A stretch of 64,000 nucleotides of DNA from Nitriliruptor sp040882075 (GCF_040882075.1 NZ_JBBEBZ010000186.1:1-64000), one strand, 5' to 3'. Counted from the first letter of the stretch, positions 50,630 through 61,605 are shown. Made by a program: numbers and translations. Notes: generated from the letters alone by a model not told the origin.

Positions 50630-51202
50630 TCAGGCCGCCCCGTACACCTCGGGCTTGAGGGTCGCGATGCACGGCAGGTTGCGGTACCGCTCGTCGTAGT
50701 CGAGCCCGTAGCCCACCACGAAGACGTCGGGGATCTCGAAGCCGACGTACTTGACCGGCAGATCGACCTCGCGGCGCGACGGCTTGGTCAGCAGCGCCAT
50801 CAGCTCGAGCGACGCGGGCTTGCGCGAGCGCAGGTTCTTGACCAGGTAGTCGAGCGTCAGACCGGAGTCGACGATGTCCTCGACGATCACCACGTGCTTG
50901 CCCTCGATGTCGGTGTCGAGGTCCTTGAGGATGCGCACGACCCCGGACGAGGAGGTCGCGGCCCCGTACGAGGAGACCGCCATGAAGTCCACCGAGCAGC
51001 CGACCTCGAGGTGACGTGCCAGGTCGGCCATGACCAGGAACGCCCCCTTCAGGACCGCGACGAGGAGGATGTCCCGGCCGGTGTAGTCCTGCGACATGCG
51101 GGCGCCGAGCTCGGCGATCTTCGCCTCGATCCGGTCGCTCGAGATCAGCACCGACTCGATGTCGTCGCGGTGCAGGGCGGGGATGGCGTCCAGGTCGGAC
51201 AT
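50630..51202 (-). CDS. hpt: Hypoxanthine phosphoribosyltransferase, second copy
   Basis: Mirror of 14415-14987. The leader hairpin is repeated at 51238-51265. Confidence 0.95.
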   Translation of the reverse strand: MSDLDAIPALHRDDIESVLISSDRIEAKIAELGARMSQDYTGRDILLVAVLKGAFLVMADLARHLEVGCSVDFMAVSSYGAATSSSGVVRILKDLDTDIEGKHVVIVEDIVDSGLTLDYLVKNLRSRKPASLELMALLTKPSRREVDLPVKYVGFEIPDVFVVGYGLDYDERYRNLPCIATLKPEVYGAA

Positions 51203-51280
51203 CGTGGCTCCGTGGGTGCGAGAGGCGCGGCAGGCCGGGCTCCGTCACAGCCTGTCCGCGGAGCCGATGAAACATCGAGA

Positions 51281-52768
51281 CTAACGGGGGGCGGGGGTGC
51301 TCGGGACCGCCAGCAGCTGCGCGGCGGGGGCGGCACGCCCGGCGGCGAGCACCTCCGCATCGACGACCACCCCCGGGATCCACACGACCCGGTCACCGGC
51401 CACGAGCAGCGGCCACCGGTCGCGGACCGGTCGGGGCACGCGGGCGTCCACGAACACGTCGGCGACGCGGCGCGTCCCACCGACGGCACGGCACCGGTCC
51501 CCCGGACGCCGGTGACGCAGCTCCAGCCCGGCGTGGACCAGCTCGGTCGGCAGCGCGAGCACGCACCGCTCGGCGGTCCCCCCAGGCGGCGGGGCGAGCC
51601 CGCCGAGGGCGGGGACCGGAAGGGTCCAGGCGCCGCTCAGCTCGAAGGTGATCTGTCCCGTGGTCGTCCCGTCGGCAGCGACGGACCCGGGGGTCCGGAC
51701 CTCGACCGCGATGCCGGCCGGGTCCCACCTCGTGGTCCCCGGCAGCTGCAACGGGCGGGGCGGGCTGGGGATCGATCGGCGAGGTGCCACGGCACGCCAG
51801 CCGCCGCCCGCGGACACCTCGAGGGCGCCCACCTGGAGCCGGCGCCCCGCCCGGAGCGCGAGCAGGTCGGCGATCACGGCTGCAGGGGGCGGCAGCGCCT
51901 GGCCGAGGTCGGCGAACACGCGCCGCCAGAGTCGTCGCTGGACGGCCGCGGGGAGGCGCTCGAGCTGCTCGTCCCGCACGGCGAGCACGTCGCCGCACCG
52001 CACCGCGACCTCACCGAACGCCGCATCCGCGAGCGCCCCCAACGCATCGTCGTCCTCGGCGGCGAGTGCCGCGAGGCGCCCGAGCGCGCCGACGGGATCC
52101 GGGCCGACCTCACCGAGGAGAGGCAGCACCTGCGAACGGACGAGGACACGCCGCAGACGGGCGTCGTCGTTGGTCGGGTCGCTGGCGACCGGCAGGCCCT
52201 CGAGGGCCACGAAGCGACGCAGGTCCGCCCGACGCAGACGCAGGAGGGGGCGCACGAGGTCGGCTGAACGGGGGCGCATCGCGGCCAGTCCACCGACACC
52301 GGTCCCCCGCGCGATCCGTAGGACCACGGTCTCGGCCTGGTCGTCCGCGGTGTGGCCGACGAGGATGGCTTCGGCCCCCCGATCGCTCGCGACCCGGCGG
52401 AGCGCCGCGTACCGCGCGTCGCGGGCAGCGGCCTCGAGCCCCCGCCCGGAGCGCGCCACCGCGACCGCGGTGATCTCGAGGGCGAGCCCGAGGTAGGCGG
52501 CGTGACGCTCGACGACGACGACGTCCTCGGTGTCGTCCCGGAGCCCGTGCCGGACGTGGACGAGGGTGACGATCAGGTCCGGTCGCGCCTCGGTGGCCAG
52601 GTAGGCGAGCGCGGTCGAGTCCGGGCCACCGGACAGCGCGACGACGACGGCTGCGCCGCGCGGGAGGTGCGCGAGCTCAGCGGCGACGGCGTCGATCAGC
52701 GCGCCGCGGCCGCGGCCGGGGGGCAGCGGGCCCGGCCGCTGCGGTGGGTCCAGGTCCCCGCGCGTCAC
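51281..52768 (-). CDS. tilS: tRNA(Ile)-lysidine synthase, second copy
   Basis: Mirror of 12849-14336, coupled to the DUF2342 copy by GTGA. Confidence 0.94.
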   Translation of the reverse strand: MTRGDLDPPQRPGPLPPGRGRGALIDAVAAELAHLPRGAAVVVALSGGPDSTALAYLATEARPDLIVTLVHVRHGLRDDTEDVVVVERHAAYLGLALEITAVAVARSGRGLEAAARDARYAALRRVASDRGAEAILVGHTADDQAETVVLRIARGTGVGGLAAMRPRSADLVRPLLRLRRADLRRFVALEGLPVASDPTNDDARLRRVLVRSQVLPLLGEVGPDPVGALGRLAALAAEDDDALGALADAAFGEVAVRCGDVLAVRDEQLERLPAAVQRRLWRRVFADLGQALPPPAAVIADLLALRAGRRLQVGALEVSAGGGWRAVAPRRSIPSPPRPLQLPGTTRWDPAGIAVEVRTPGSVAADGTTTGQITFELSGAWTLPVPALGGLAPPPGGTAERCVLALPTELVHAGLELRHRRPGDRCRAVGGTRRVADVFVDARVPRPVRDRWPLLVAGDRVVWIPGVVVDAEVLAAGRAAPAAQLLAVPSTPAPR

Positions 52769-53835
52769 CCGCTCGGCAGGGACGCGGCCGGGGAGCCACC
52801 GACGCGAGCCAGCCAGCCCTCCGGGTCGGCGATCTCCTCGCCACGAGGCAGGTGGTCGGCGCGCTCGAAGGCGCGGTTGAGACCGTCCACCCCGGCGCGA
52901 GCGACCACGCCATCGACGAACCGTTCCCCCTCCGCGTACTGACGACGCTTGAGCTCGAACCCACCGACGGTGTTGAGGATCTTCGCGGTGAGGTCGCCGC
53001 GGCGGCTGGCGAGGTGCTCGCGCACGCCATCCGGGTCGTCGACCAGCCCGGTCGTGGCCCCGAACATGGCCGCGTTCCCGTGACCTTCGAGCAGGCTCAT
53101 CAGCCCCTGTGCCTCGTCCATCACCGTCAGCTGGTCGGGGGTGAGCACGAGCTCGATCAGAGGCTGCGACGAGCCGGTCGCGATGACCTTCGCGATGGTC
53201 CCCGGCAGGCCGGCGGCCACGTCAGCGACGGCTTCGCCGGACAGCCGGGCGCCCTCGAGGTAGCGGTCGAGCAGCCCCTGCAGGTGCGGGCCGAGCCACG
53301 GCGAAGCGTCGAACTGCAGCCGGTGGGTGACCTCGTGGAGCAGCACCGTCCGCCGCACGTCGGTGGCCAGCTCACCGCGCTGCCGGCCGAGCTCGAGCAC
53401 GTTCGGGCCCACGACGACCAGCTCTCCCGTCGCGCCGCCGGCGACCCGCGAGCCGAGCGGCAGCACGTACTGGCCGAGCACCCGCGTGGACAGCAGCCCG
53501 AGCAGCCCGCCGAGCTGGGCCCCGAGCACCCGCGAGGTCACGGCGCGTCGGGGTCCGAGCCGCTCGCGGAGCGGCTCGAAGGCGCCGCGCATGCCCGCCA
53601 GGTTCGCGCGGACCCACCCGAGGCGCCCGATCACGCGGGCGCGCGTCGGGGGCAGGTCGGCGCCGAGACCGGACCAGCGCCGCGCCGCTTCGTCGATGGC
53701 CGGCAGGTCCGCGGCGACCTCGGCCCGCAGCCGAGCGGCCGCCTCGGCATCGTCACGCTTGCCGATCACCACCAGCCGGGCCGCCGCGATGGCGACCCGC
53801 TCGTCGATCAGCGGCGGTGAGGTCGGGTGGGCCAC
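52765..53835 (-). CDS. DUF2342 metalloprotease-like protein, second copy
   Basis: Mirror of 11782-12852. HEVTH motif intact. Confidence 0.87.
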   Translation of the reverse strand: MAHPTSPPLIDERVAIAAARLVVIGKRDDAEAAARLRAEVAADLPAIDEAARRWSGLGADLPPTRARVIGRLGWVRANLAGMRGAFEPLRERLGPRRAVTSRVLGAQLGGLLGLLSTRVLGQYVLPLGSRVAGGATGELVVVGPNVLELGRQRGELATDVRRTVLLHEVTHRLQFDASPWLGPHLQGLLDRYLEGARLSGEAVADVAAGLPGTIAKVIATGSSQPLIELVLTPDQLTVMDEAQGLMSLLEGHGNAAMFGATTGLVDDPDGVREHLASRRGDLTAKILNTVGGFELKRRQYAEGERFVDGVVARAGVDGLNRAFERADHLPRGEEIADPEGWLARVGGSPAASLPSG

Positions 53836-53881
53836 GGGTGCCGACCTCTCTGATCGGATCAGGTCTCGCGCTGGACCTCGG

Positions 53882-54226
53882 TCAGGCCGCGTCGTGCTTG
53901 GCGGGCCGGACCACCAGGAGGTACCAGAGTCCGATCCCGATCACGAGCCCCACGACCCCGACGACCAGCAGGATCAACGACGCCGCCCAGTGGAACGGCA
54001 GGTCCGGGTCCTCGTACCCGGCCAGCGACCGGGCCGGGTTGTCGAGCTCGTCACGCGGTATCGGGTCCGGTCCGAGGGGCTCGTCATCCGCAGCCGCGGC
54101 CAGCACGACGTCGGCCGGGGTCTCGACCACGTCGGCCGGGGCCTCGACCACGTCGGCGGAGGCCGCGCTGGGCACGAGAAGCAGGGCGATCAGCGCCAGC
54201 AACAGGGGCGCGAGGAGGCGGCGCAT
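53882..54226 (-). CDS. Exported protein with ADVVE(A/T)P repeats, second copy
   Basis: Mirror of 11391-11735, with the same number of 21-base repeat units. Confidence 0.7.
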   Translation of the reverse strand: MRRLLAPLLLALIALLLVPSAASADVVEAPADVVETPADVVLAAAADDEPLGPDPIPRDELDNPARSLAGYEDPDLPFHWAASLILLVVGVVGLVIGIGLWYLLVVRPAKHDAA

Positions 54227-54361
54227 CGGGCGGCTCCGAGGGGCTCGGGGGCGGTTCGAGTCGACGGTGCGCACACGAGCGAGGTTCGAGCTCGGGCGAC
54301 GCGGGAGCCTACCTCAGGCCCGTCCGAGGTTCCGAAGCGGCGGGTCCGGCGCACGGGTGCA

Positions 54362-55189
54362 TCAGGGCGCGATCAGGTCGCGGAACTCGCCGGGCAGCGA
54401 CGACGAGGCGTCCTGGTCGGTGGCGTCGCCCACGCCGCCGAACCGGTCGAACAGCTCGACGATCCGCGGCGGCTCGTCGTCCTCGCCCGGTTCGGCCGTC
54501 GGCAGCTCGGGGATGGCCGGCACGGTGCCGGGCCCGCCGCTCGTCGGAGCGGGGTCCGCCGGAGGGGTGGCGTCGTCGCCGGGGGGCTCGCCCGGCGAGG
54601 TCCGCGGGGTCGGCGACTCGAGCGGGGTGATGGACCGCTCCGGGACCAGCGTGGGCGACGGCAACCCACCGTCGGGGAGCGGCGATCGGGTCTCCTCCGC
54701 GGTGCGAGCGTCGAACCCCGCGTCGACGGAGCGGGCGTCCTGTTCCGAGCGGGCGACGGTGGTCTGCGGGCCGATCGGGGGATCGCCGACCCCGACCGCC
54801 ACGACGGCGAGCACGGCGGCGGCGGTGCCGAGCAGGACCCCGGCGCGGTGGAGGACGGTCGCGAGGCGGTCACGCGGCCCGCCGTTCGACCCGGTGGTCG
54901 ACTCCAGGAGGGCGGGCTCGTCAGGTGTCGGGTCGCCGATCCGAGCCTGCGCCGCGGTCGCGACCACCTCGCCGATGCGCTGCTCGAGGATCTGGAGCAG
55001 GAGGCGGTGGTCATCGAGGGCCGCGCGGACCTCGTCCTCGTCGCCTCCCGCGATGGCCGCATCGCTGCGCAGCAGCGCGGCGTCCCAGGCCAGCCGGGAG
55101 GTACCGAGCTCACGGTGGAGGTCACCGGCGAGGCGCGCACGATCGGTCGCCGACGGACGTCGGTCGCCTCCGTTGCTGTGGTCGCTCAC
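54362..55189 (-). CDS. Single-pass Pro-rich membrane protein, second copy
   Basis: Mirror of 10428-11255. Confidence 0.7.
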   Translation of the reverse strand: MSDHSNGGDRRPSATDRARLAGDLHRELGTSRLAWDAALLRSDAAIAGGDEDEVRAALDDHRLLLQILEQRIGEVVATAAQARIGDPTPDEPALLESTTGSNGGPRDRLATVLHRAGVLLGTAAAVLAVVAVGVGDPPIGPQTTVARSEQDARSVDAGFDARTAEETRSPLPDGGLPSPTLVPERSITPLESPTPRTSPGEPPGDDATPPADPAPTSGGPGTVPAIPELPTAEPGEDDEPPRIVELFDRFGGVGDATDQDASSSLPGEFRDLIAP

Positions 55190-55345
55190 GGTTCGATCCT
55201 GGCTGGGTGCTGGTGGAGGCTTCCACGCGCACGGGGCAGGTTCCTGCTGGCGACCCCCGCCACTCGTCCGCGCCGACCGGTAGGACCGACCATCCGGTCG
55301 GGCACCGCACGGTCGGGAGGCGGCCACGGCCGCTACCAAGGGGGC

Positions 55346-55978
55346 ATGAGCTCACGCCCCGCCGCCCTCCTGGACCTCGACGGCACGCTCGTCGATTCGG
55401 TCTACCACCACGTCGTCGCCTGGCAGGACGCCCTCCGCGAGGTCGGCCACGAGATCCCCGCCGTGCGCATCCACGCCGGCATCGGGATGGGCGGCGACCG
55501 CCTGTTGCCCTGGCTCCTCGGTGGCCACGACGCGGACGGGACCGAGGAGGCCGCGGACGGCCACCGTCGACGCTTCCTGGCCCGGGCCGACGATCTGCGG
55601 CCGACGCCGGGGGCGCGGGAGCTGCTCGAGGACCTGCGGGTGCGCGAGGTCCCGTTCGTCATCGCCACCTCCGCCGGGGAGGAGGAACGCGAGGCGCTGC
55701 TGGCCGTGCTCGGCGAACCCGACCTGCCGCTCGCCGGCGCGGGTGAGCACGACAGCAAGCCGTCACCCGAGACGCTGATCGCCGCCTGCGGTCAGCTGGG
55801 GGTGACCCCGGACCACGCGGTGCTCGTCGGCGACTCGCCGTGGGACGCCATCGCCGCGCGCCGGACCGGCGTCCGCCCGATCGGGGTGCGCTGCGGCGGC
55901 TTCGGTGACGAGGTCCTGCGCGAGGCGGGGGTCACGCGCATCGTGGATCACCCGCGCGAGCTCATCGGCCAGCTCTGA
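55346..55978 (+). CDS. HAD-superfamily phosphatase, second copy
   Basis: Mirror of 9639-10271. All four HAD motifs retained. Confidence 0.88.
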   Translation: MSSRPAALLDLDGTLVDSVYHHVVAWQDALREVGHEIPAVRIHAGIGMGGDRLLPWLLGGHDADGTEEAADGHRRRFLARADDLRPTPGARELLEDLRVREVPFVIATSAGEEEREALLAVLGEPDLPLAGAGEHDSKPSPETLIAACGQLGVTPDHAVLVGDSPWDAIAARRTGVRPIGVRCGGFGDEVLREAGVTRIVDHPRELIGQL

Positions 55979-56636
55979 CGGGCTGGTCGTCCTCGCGGGC
56001 CGCCTCACCTCGCGGCGGCCGCGGGGTCAGGAACGCCACGGGCACGCTGATGTCGAGCTCCGCGGTCCTCACGGTGGCGATCTCGCGGCCCGGCTGCACC
56101 GCCGCCTGGGGTGCTCCGGTGACCCCAGCGAAGACCCGCAGGTCCGGGACGGTGAAGGCCAGCCCCGCGAACACGGCCGGGCCGTCGCCCGCGGGAGCGA
56201 TCGGGCCGATCAGCTCGAGCAGGCTGGTGCCGAGCTTCCAGAAGCGGTACCGGAAACCCTCGTCCCCGCGTGCGGCGTCGATGGTGCGACGTGGCTCGAT
56301 GCCGAGAGCGATGATGGCTGCGGAGGTCCGCTCGACGTCGGGCGTCGCCACGACGAGGTGGTCGAGGGCGACCACCGCGTACCCACGGCCCGTGGCGGTC
56401 GCATCCGGATCCTGCTGGCGGTCGCCAGCGGTGGCCGGGGCGAGCCCGTCTACCGCGTGATCGATGCGCGGATCGAGCTCCCACCCGAGGATGCCGCGCG
56501 GGCCGTCCGCCCCCACGAGCCGCACGGTCACGCCACCCACGGTGAGGTGATCGCCGACGACGGGAAGACCCATCTCGGCCCAGGCGGACGGCTCGTCGCC
56601 GACGACCAAGCCCGTGAGCCGCAGCGTTCGTCCCAC
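55962..56636 (-). CDS. Glyoxalase/VOC-superfamily protein, second copy
   Basis: Mirror of 8981-9655. Its 3' end overlaps the HAD copy. Confidence 0.75.
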   Translation of the reverse strand: MGRTLRLTGLVVGDEPSAWAEMGLPVVGDHLTVGGVTVRLVGADGPRGILGWELDPRIDHAVDGLAPATAGDRQQDPDATATGRGYAVVALDHLVVATPDVERTSAAIIALGIEPRRTIDAARGDEGFRYRFWKLGTSLLELIGPIAPAGDGPAVFAGLAFTVPDLRVFAGVTGAPQAAVQPGREIATVRTAELDISVPVAFLTPRPPRGEAAREDDQPVRAGR

Positions 56637-56796
56637 CCCAGCCGCCTCATCGCCCGCGCACCCGACGCGATCGCGGTCGGTCGATCGAGACTAGGAGCGT
56701 GAACGTCGACGGCCAGGGCCCTAGGGCACTCATGACCGGGCCTCCGGTCCCGACCGGAGGCGGCCGAACGGCCGTCCGCAGGGGGTCCGGGCAGCG

Positions 56797-57590
56797 TCAG
56801 CCCTTGAAGGTGGACGACCCCGCGTCGCCGAACGGCGCGTCCCGCTCGCGGACAGCCTCGCGGAAGCCCGCATCGGCCGCGCGGCGCTGGAAGGCGTACC
56901 CCTCGGCGGTGTGGCGGGTGATGCCGTCGAAGACGGTGCCGAGGAGCTGGGTCTGGTGCAGACCCTGGCCGTAGAGGGACTGGTTGACCAGGTGCTTCAT
57001 CATCGCCAGCTGGTTCCAGGGCACGCGGGCGATGCGTTCGACCAGGATCTCGGTGCGCTCGTCGAGGTGGTGGGCGACCCCCAGACCCGGGACGGGGGGT
57101 AGCCGATCTTGGCGTCCTCGGCGATGACGAGCAGGTCGCTGCAGAGCGCGAGGTCGGTGCCGCCGGCGACGCAGAACCCGTGGACCTTGCAGACCACCGG
57201 GGTCGAGGCGTGGAACAGCGACATGAAGGTGCGCACGTTCCGGCTCATCATCGCGTGGTCGACCATCGGGTCCCAGGTCCCCTCCGGGTCGTGGTTGGCG
57301 GCCACGACCGCGGGGTCGATCGGCGATCCGGGCGGCGGGGACACGCGGTCGTCACCGAAGCGGCCCATCCCCTCGGCGCTGTCCACGAGGTCGTAGCCCC
57401 CGCAGAACCCCTTGCCGTTCCCGCTCAGCACGATCACGTGCACGTCCGGATCGAGGTCCGCGCGCTCGACGCAGGTGCCGAGCTCGGCGATCAGGCGCGG
57501 GGTCAACCCGTTCCCGCGCTCGGGCCGGTCGAGGGTGATCCGCGCCACCCGATCGGCCACCTCGTACTCGATCGTCTCCAACGCTTCCAC
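56797..57590 (-). pseudogene. Crotonase with internal deletion, second copy
   Basis: Mirror of 8027-8820. It carries exactly the same frame break, so the lesion existed before the duplication or the two arms are one locus read twice. Confidence 0.8.
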
Positions 57591-57726
57591 GGTTCGCTCC
57601 CGACGTCCGGCACCGCACCGTAGGTCACCCGGAGGCTGGTCCTTGGACCCTCGCCCGCAGCGCCTGCTGGACGTACCTTGGACGCGGCCCCCCGTGCGGG
57701 GCGGCCACGCCCGAGGAGGGCTCGCC

Positions 57727-60432
57727 GTGGACACCTCGACGCTCGTTCCCGCACCTGTCGCTCGCACGAACGACGGATCGCCGCCCACACCGCGCCGGTG
57801 GGTGCGGCTGTTCGAGGAGGGCGGCGCCGACCAGCGCGACCTGCTCGGCGGCAAGGGCGCGAACCTCGCCGAGATGGTGCGGATGGGCCTGCCGGTCCCC
57901 CCCGGTTTCACGGTGACCACCGAGGCCTGCCGGGCGACCACGGCGGCGGACGGCACCGCGCCGAGCGAGCTCGCCGACGAGGTGCGCTCCGCCATCGCTC
58001 ACCTCGAGCAGGTGACGGGCCTCGGGTTCGGTGACCCCACCGCACCCCTGTTGTTGTCGGTCCGGTCCGGTGCCAAGTTCTCCATGCCGGGGATGATGGA
58101 CACCGTCCTCGACCTCGGCCTGAACCCCGAGACCGTCGCCGGGCTCGAGGCGAAGACCGGCGACCGGTGGTTCGCGCTGGACGCCTACCGGCGCCTGCTG
58201 GACCTCTTCGGGCGGGTCGTGCTCGGGGTGCCCGAGGAGCAGTTGTCCGCCGCGGCGACGCCGCTGCTCGAACGCCACGCCGTCACCGACCCGAGCGGTC
58301 TGCCGGTGGAGGGGCTCGAGGAGCTCATCGCGGCCTACGACGCCGCGATCGTGGCAGCGACCGGACGCCCCTTCCCGACCGACCCGTGGGAGCAGCTCGA
58401 CGCGGCGATCCTGGCCGTCTTCCGGTCCTGGAACGGCAACCGCGCCGTGACCTACCGGCGCATGGAGGGCATCTCGGACGATCTCGGTACCGCCGTGAAC
58501 GTGCAGGTCATGGTGTTCGGCAACGCGGGTGACGACTCCGGCACCGGGGTCGCGTTCACGCGTGACCCCGCGACCGGCGAGGCACGCCCGGTGGGCGACT
58601 TCCTCCTGCACGCCCAGGGGGAGGACGTCGTCGCCGGGACCCGGACCACCGAACCGCTGTCGCACCTCGGCGCGGTGTTCCCCGAGTGCGAGGTCGAGCT
58701 GCTGGAGGTCTTCCGGCGGCTCGAGGAGCGCTACCGCGACCTGTGCGACATCGAGTTCACCATCGAGCACGGGACCCTGTACGTCCTCCAGACGCGGGTC
58801 GGCAAGCGGACGGCGCTGGCGGCGCTCCGGATCGCGGTCGAGCTCGTCGACGAGGGGGTCATCGAGCCCGCCGAGGCGGTCGCCCGCTTCACCCCCGACC
58901 AGCTCGAGATGCTGCTCCACCCGCGCTTCGACCCGGCCGCCAGCTACGAGCCGGTCACGCGGGGTCTGGCTGCCTCCCCCGGTGCTGCCGCCGGGGAGGT
59001 GGTGCTGACCGCGGACGCCGCCGTCGCGCGCGCCGCCGAGGGCGTCGACGTGCTGCTGGTACGGCCGCAGACCTCGCCCGAGGACCTGCACGGGATCCTG
59101 GCGGCACGCGGGGTGCTCACGAGCCGCGGCGGACTCGTCAGCCACGCCGCCGTGGTCGCCCGCGGGATCGGCAAGCCCGCCGTCTGCGGCGCGGCCGACC
59201 TGGTCGTCGACCCGGACGCGGGCACGGTCACGATCGGCGACGTCGTCATCCACGCGGGTGACACCATCTCGATCGACGGGACCAGCGGCGACGTCGTGGT
59301 CGGCGAGGTCGCCGTCGTCGCGCCCGCCGCGCCGCCCGAGCTGGTCCGCCTGCTCGGCTGGGCCGACGAGGTCCGCGAGCTGCGGGTGCTGACCAACGCC
59401 GACACGCCGGAGGACGCCCGGGCAGCGTTGGAGCGGGGCGCGGAGGGCATCGGCCTGTGCCGGACCGAGCACCAGTTCCTCGGTGACCGGCTGCCACTCG
59501 TCCGCCACGTCATCCTCGCCACCGACGATGCCGATCGGGACGAGGCCATCGCCGACCTCTACGTCCAGCAGCGGCACGACTTCGTCGAGCTGCTCGAGGC
59601 GGTCGACGGGCTGCCCGTGACCGTGCGCCTGCTCGACCCCCCGCTCCACGAGTTCCTCCCGCGCGTCGAGCAACTGCTGGTCGCGGACGCGACGCGTGGC
59701 CTGTCGGAGGAGGAACACCACCTGCTCGACGGGGCGCTGGCGTGGCGTGAGGACGATCCCATGCTCGGGATCCGCGGCGTCCGACTGGGCCTGCTCCGGC
59801 CCGAGATCTACGCGGTCCAGGTGCGGGCGCTGCTCGACGCAGCGGTAGAACGGTCCGCTGCAGGCGGTGATCCGCAGGTGCGCATCATGATCCCGCTGGT
59901 CAGCGCTCCCGCCGAGCTCGCCGCCGCGTTGGCGGCGGTCCGGGCGGTGGCTGCGGAGGTGGAGGCGGCTGCCGGCCACCCGCTCAGCTACGAGGTCGGC
60001 GCGATGATCGAGACCCCGCGCGCGGCGCTGCTCGCCGGTGTCATCGCCGAGCAGGTCGACTTCCTGTCCTTCGGCACCAACGACCTGACCCAGATGACGT
60101 TCGGGTTCTCGCGGGACGACGTCGAAGCCCGGCTGCTGCCCCCGTACCTCGCCCAGGGCATCCTGCCCGCCGACCCGTTCGAGACCATCGACGTCGACGG
60201 CGTGGGCGAGCTGGTGCGGACGGCCGTGGAGCGCATCCGCGCGACGGACCCGACGGTGGACATCAGCGTCTGCGGCGAGCACGGTGGTGATCCGACCTCC
60301 GTGGGCTTCTTCTCGGCGGTCGGGTTCGACGACGTATCGTGCTCGCCCTTCCGGGTGCCCGTGGCCCGCCTCGCGGCGGCGCACGCGGAGCTCGGACTGC
60401 TCGGTCCCGCCAGCCACGACGCCTCCGTCTGA
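57727..60432 (+). CDS. ppdK: Pyruvate, phosphate dikinase, second copy
   Basis: Mirror of 5185-7890. His473 and Cys849 retained. Confidence 0.95.
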   Translation: MDTSTLVPAPVARTNDGSPPTPRRWVRLFEEGGADQRDLLGGKGANLAEMVRMGLPVPPGFTVTTEACRATTAADGTAPSELADEVRSAIAHLEQVTGLGFGDPTAPLLLSVRSGAKFSMPGMMDTVLDLGLNPETVAGLEAKTGDRWFALDAYRRLLDLFGRVVLGVPEEQLSAAATPLLERHAVTDPSGLPVEGLEELIAAYDAAIVAATGRPFPTDPWEQLDAAILAVFRSWNGNRAVTYRRMEGISDDLGTAVNVQVMVFGNAGDDSGTGVAFTRDPATGEARPVGDFLLHAQGEDVVAGTRTTEPLSHLGAVFPECEVELLEVFRRLEERYRDLCDIEFTIEHGTLYVLQTRVGKRTALAALRIAVELVDEGVIEPAEAVARFTPDQLEMLLHPRFDPAASYEPVTRGLAASPGAAAGEVVLTADAAVARAAEGVDVLLVRPQTSPEDLHGILAARGVLTSRGGLVSHAAVVARGIGKPAVCGAADLVVDPDAGTVTIGDVVIHAGDTISIDGTSGDVVVGEVAVVAPAAPPELVRLLGWADEVRELRVLTNADTPEDARAALERGAEGIGLCRTEHQFLGDRLPLVRHVILATDDADRDEAIADLYVQQRHDFVELLEAVDGLPVTVRLLDPPLHEFLPRVEQLLVADATRGLSEEEHHLLDGALAWREDDPMLGIRGVRLGLLRPEIYAVQVRALLDAAVERSAAGGDPQVRIMIPLVSAPAELAAALAAVRAVAAEVEAAAGHPLSYEVGAMIETPRAALLAGVIAEQVDFLSFGTNDLTQMTFGFSRDDVEARLLPPYLAQGILPADPFETIDVDGVGELVRTAVERIRATDPTVDISVCGEHGGDPTSVGFFSAVGFDDVSCSPFRVPVARLAAAHAELGLLGPASHDASV

Positions 60433-60443
60433 CAGGACACCCC

Positions 60444-60944
60444 GTGGAACGTCCGCTCTACGCCTACGACTACGCCGACGTCCCCTACGACGACGCCATC
60501 GAGCTGCTCGCGACCGATCCGGAGCGCCTGCTCCAGGACGCGACGGATCGTTCGGCGGCCCACGCCGAGGAGGTCGTCGGCAACCTCGCGGTCGACCTCG
60601 GCGGCTTCGAGCTCGGCCGTGACGTGGTGATCGAGCTCGATGCGTTCCAGCCGGTCGAGGTGCTGCGCGGCGTCCTCCCCCTGCGCTGGCGGGCGGCGCG
60701 GGGGCACCTGCTGTTCCCCACCGTCGATGCCCAGCTCGAGATCACCGCGCTGTCGCTGTCGCCCCCGCGGGTGCAGGTCGCCCTGACCGGCAGCTACGAC
60801 CCGCCCTTCGGGGTCGCGGGCGACCTGCTCGACCGCGCCGGCCCTCACCGGGTCGCGGAGGCGGTCGTGCACCGCTTCGTCCGCGAGGTCACCGCTCGGC
60901 TCGAGCTGATCGCCGGCGGCTCGGACCGGTCGAGCCGCATCTGA
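60444..60944 (+). CDS. Conserved hypothetical protein downstream of ppdK, second copy
   Basis: Mirror of 4673-5173. Confidence 0.7.
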   Translation: MERPLYAYDYADVPYDDAIELLATDPERLLQDATDRSAAHAEEVVGNLAVDLGGFELGRDVVIELDAFQPVEVLRGVLPLRWRAARGHLLFPTVDAQLEITALSLSPPRVQVALTGSYDPPFGVAGDLLDRAGPHRVAEAVVHRFVREVTARLELIAGGSDRSSRI

Positions 60945-60976
60945 CCCGTCGTTGCCGAGCCGTCCGCCGCCGGCGC

Positions 60977-61582
60977 CTACCCGGCCGCTCGACGGAGGAC
61001 GAGCCGGGCCTCGTGGCGGTCCTCGTCGGTCCACCCCTCCTCGAGGGCGATCACCTCGAGGGCCGCGTCGGCGGCGGTGAACCGGTCGGCGAGCTGCGCC
61101 ACCTCGCCGTCTTCGAGCAGGAAGTGGCGTGGCGGCCGGTCGTGCCGATCGAGGTTGCTGACCGTCGCCTGGCACAGCAGCAGCGTGCCGCTTGGCGCGA
61201 GCTCGGCGGGGAGCCGGGACCAGACGTCCCGGTCGAGCCAGTGGGTGACGACGATCACGTCCCAGGGGCCGGCGGGCAGCGGGTCCCGTGACAGGTCGGC
61301 GCGCACCACGTCGAGGCTGACCCCGGTGTCGATCGCGCGCCGCGTCGCTTCGGCGCACGCGGTGTCCGACACGTCGACCAGCGTGACATCGAGGCCGCGC
61401 GCGGCGAGCCACAGCGCGTGCCGGCCGGTGCCTCCGGCCACGTCGACGGCGCGACCGGAGGTCGGCAGCAGCGCGTCGTTCGCGGTGAGGAAGCTCGACG
61501 GGTCGGTCGGGGCCGTGCCGCTACCCACCGCGTCCGCGTGCTTGCGGTTCCAACGCGCCCGTGGGTCGTCCGGCGGCTCCAC
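60977..61582 (-). CDS. SAM-dependent methyltransferase, second copy
   Basis: Mirror of 4035-4640. Confidence 0.8.
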   Translation of the reverse strand: MEPPDDPRARWNRKHADAVGSGTAPTDPSSFLTANDALLPTSGRAVDVAGGTGRHALWLAARGLDVTLVDVSDTACAEATRRAIDTGVSLDVVRADLSRDPLPAGPWDVIVVTHWLDRDVWSRLPAELAPSGTLLLCQATVSNLDRHDRPPRHFLLEDGEVAQLADRFTAADAALEVIALEEGWTDEDRHEARLVLRRAAG

Positions 61583-61605
61583 CTCGGCTCCGTCCCGTCG
61601 AGAGG

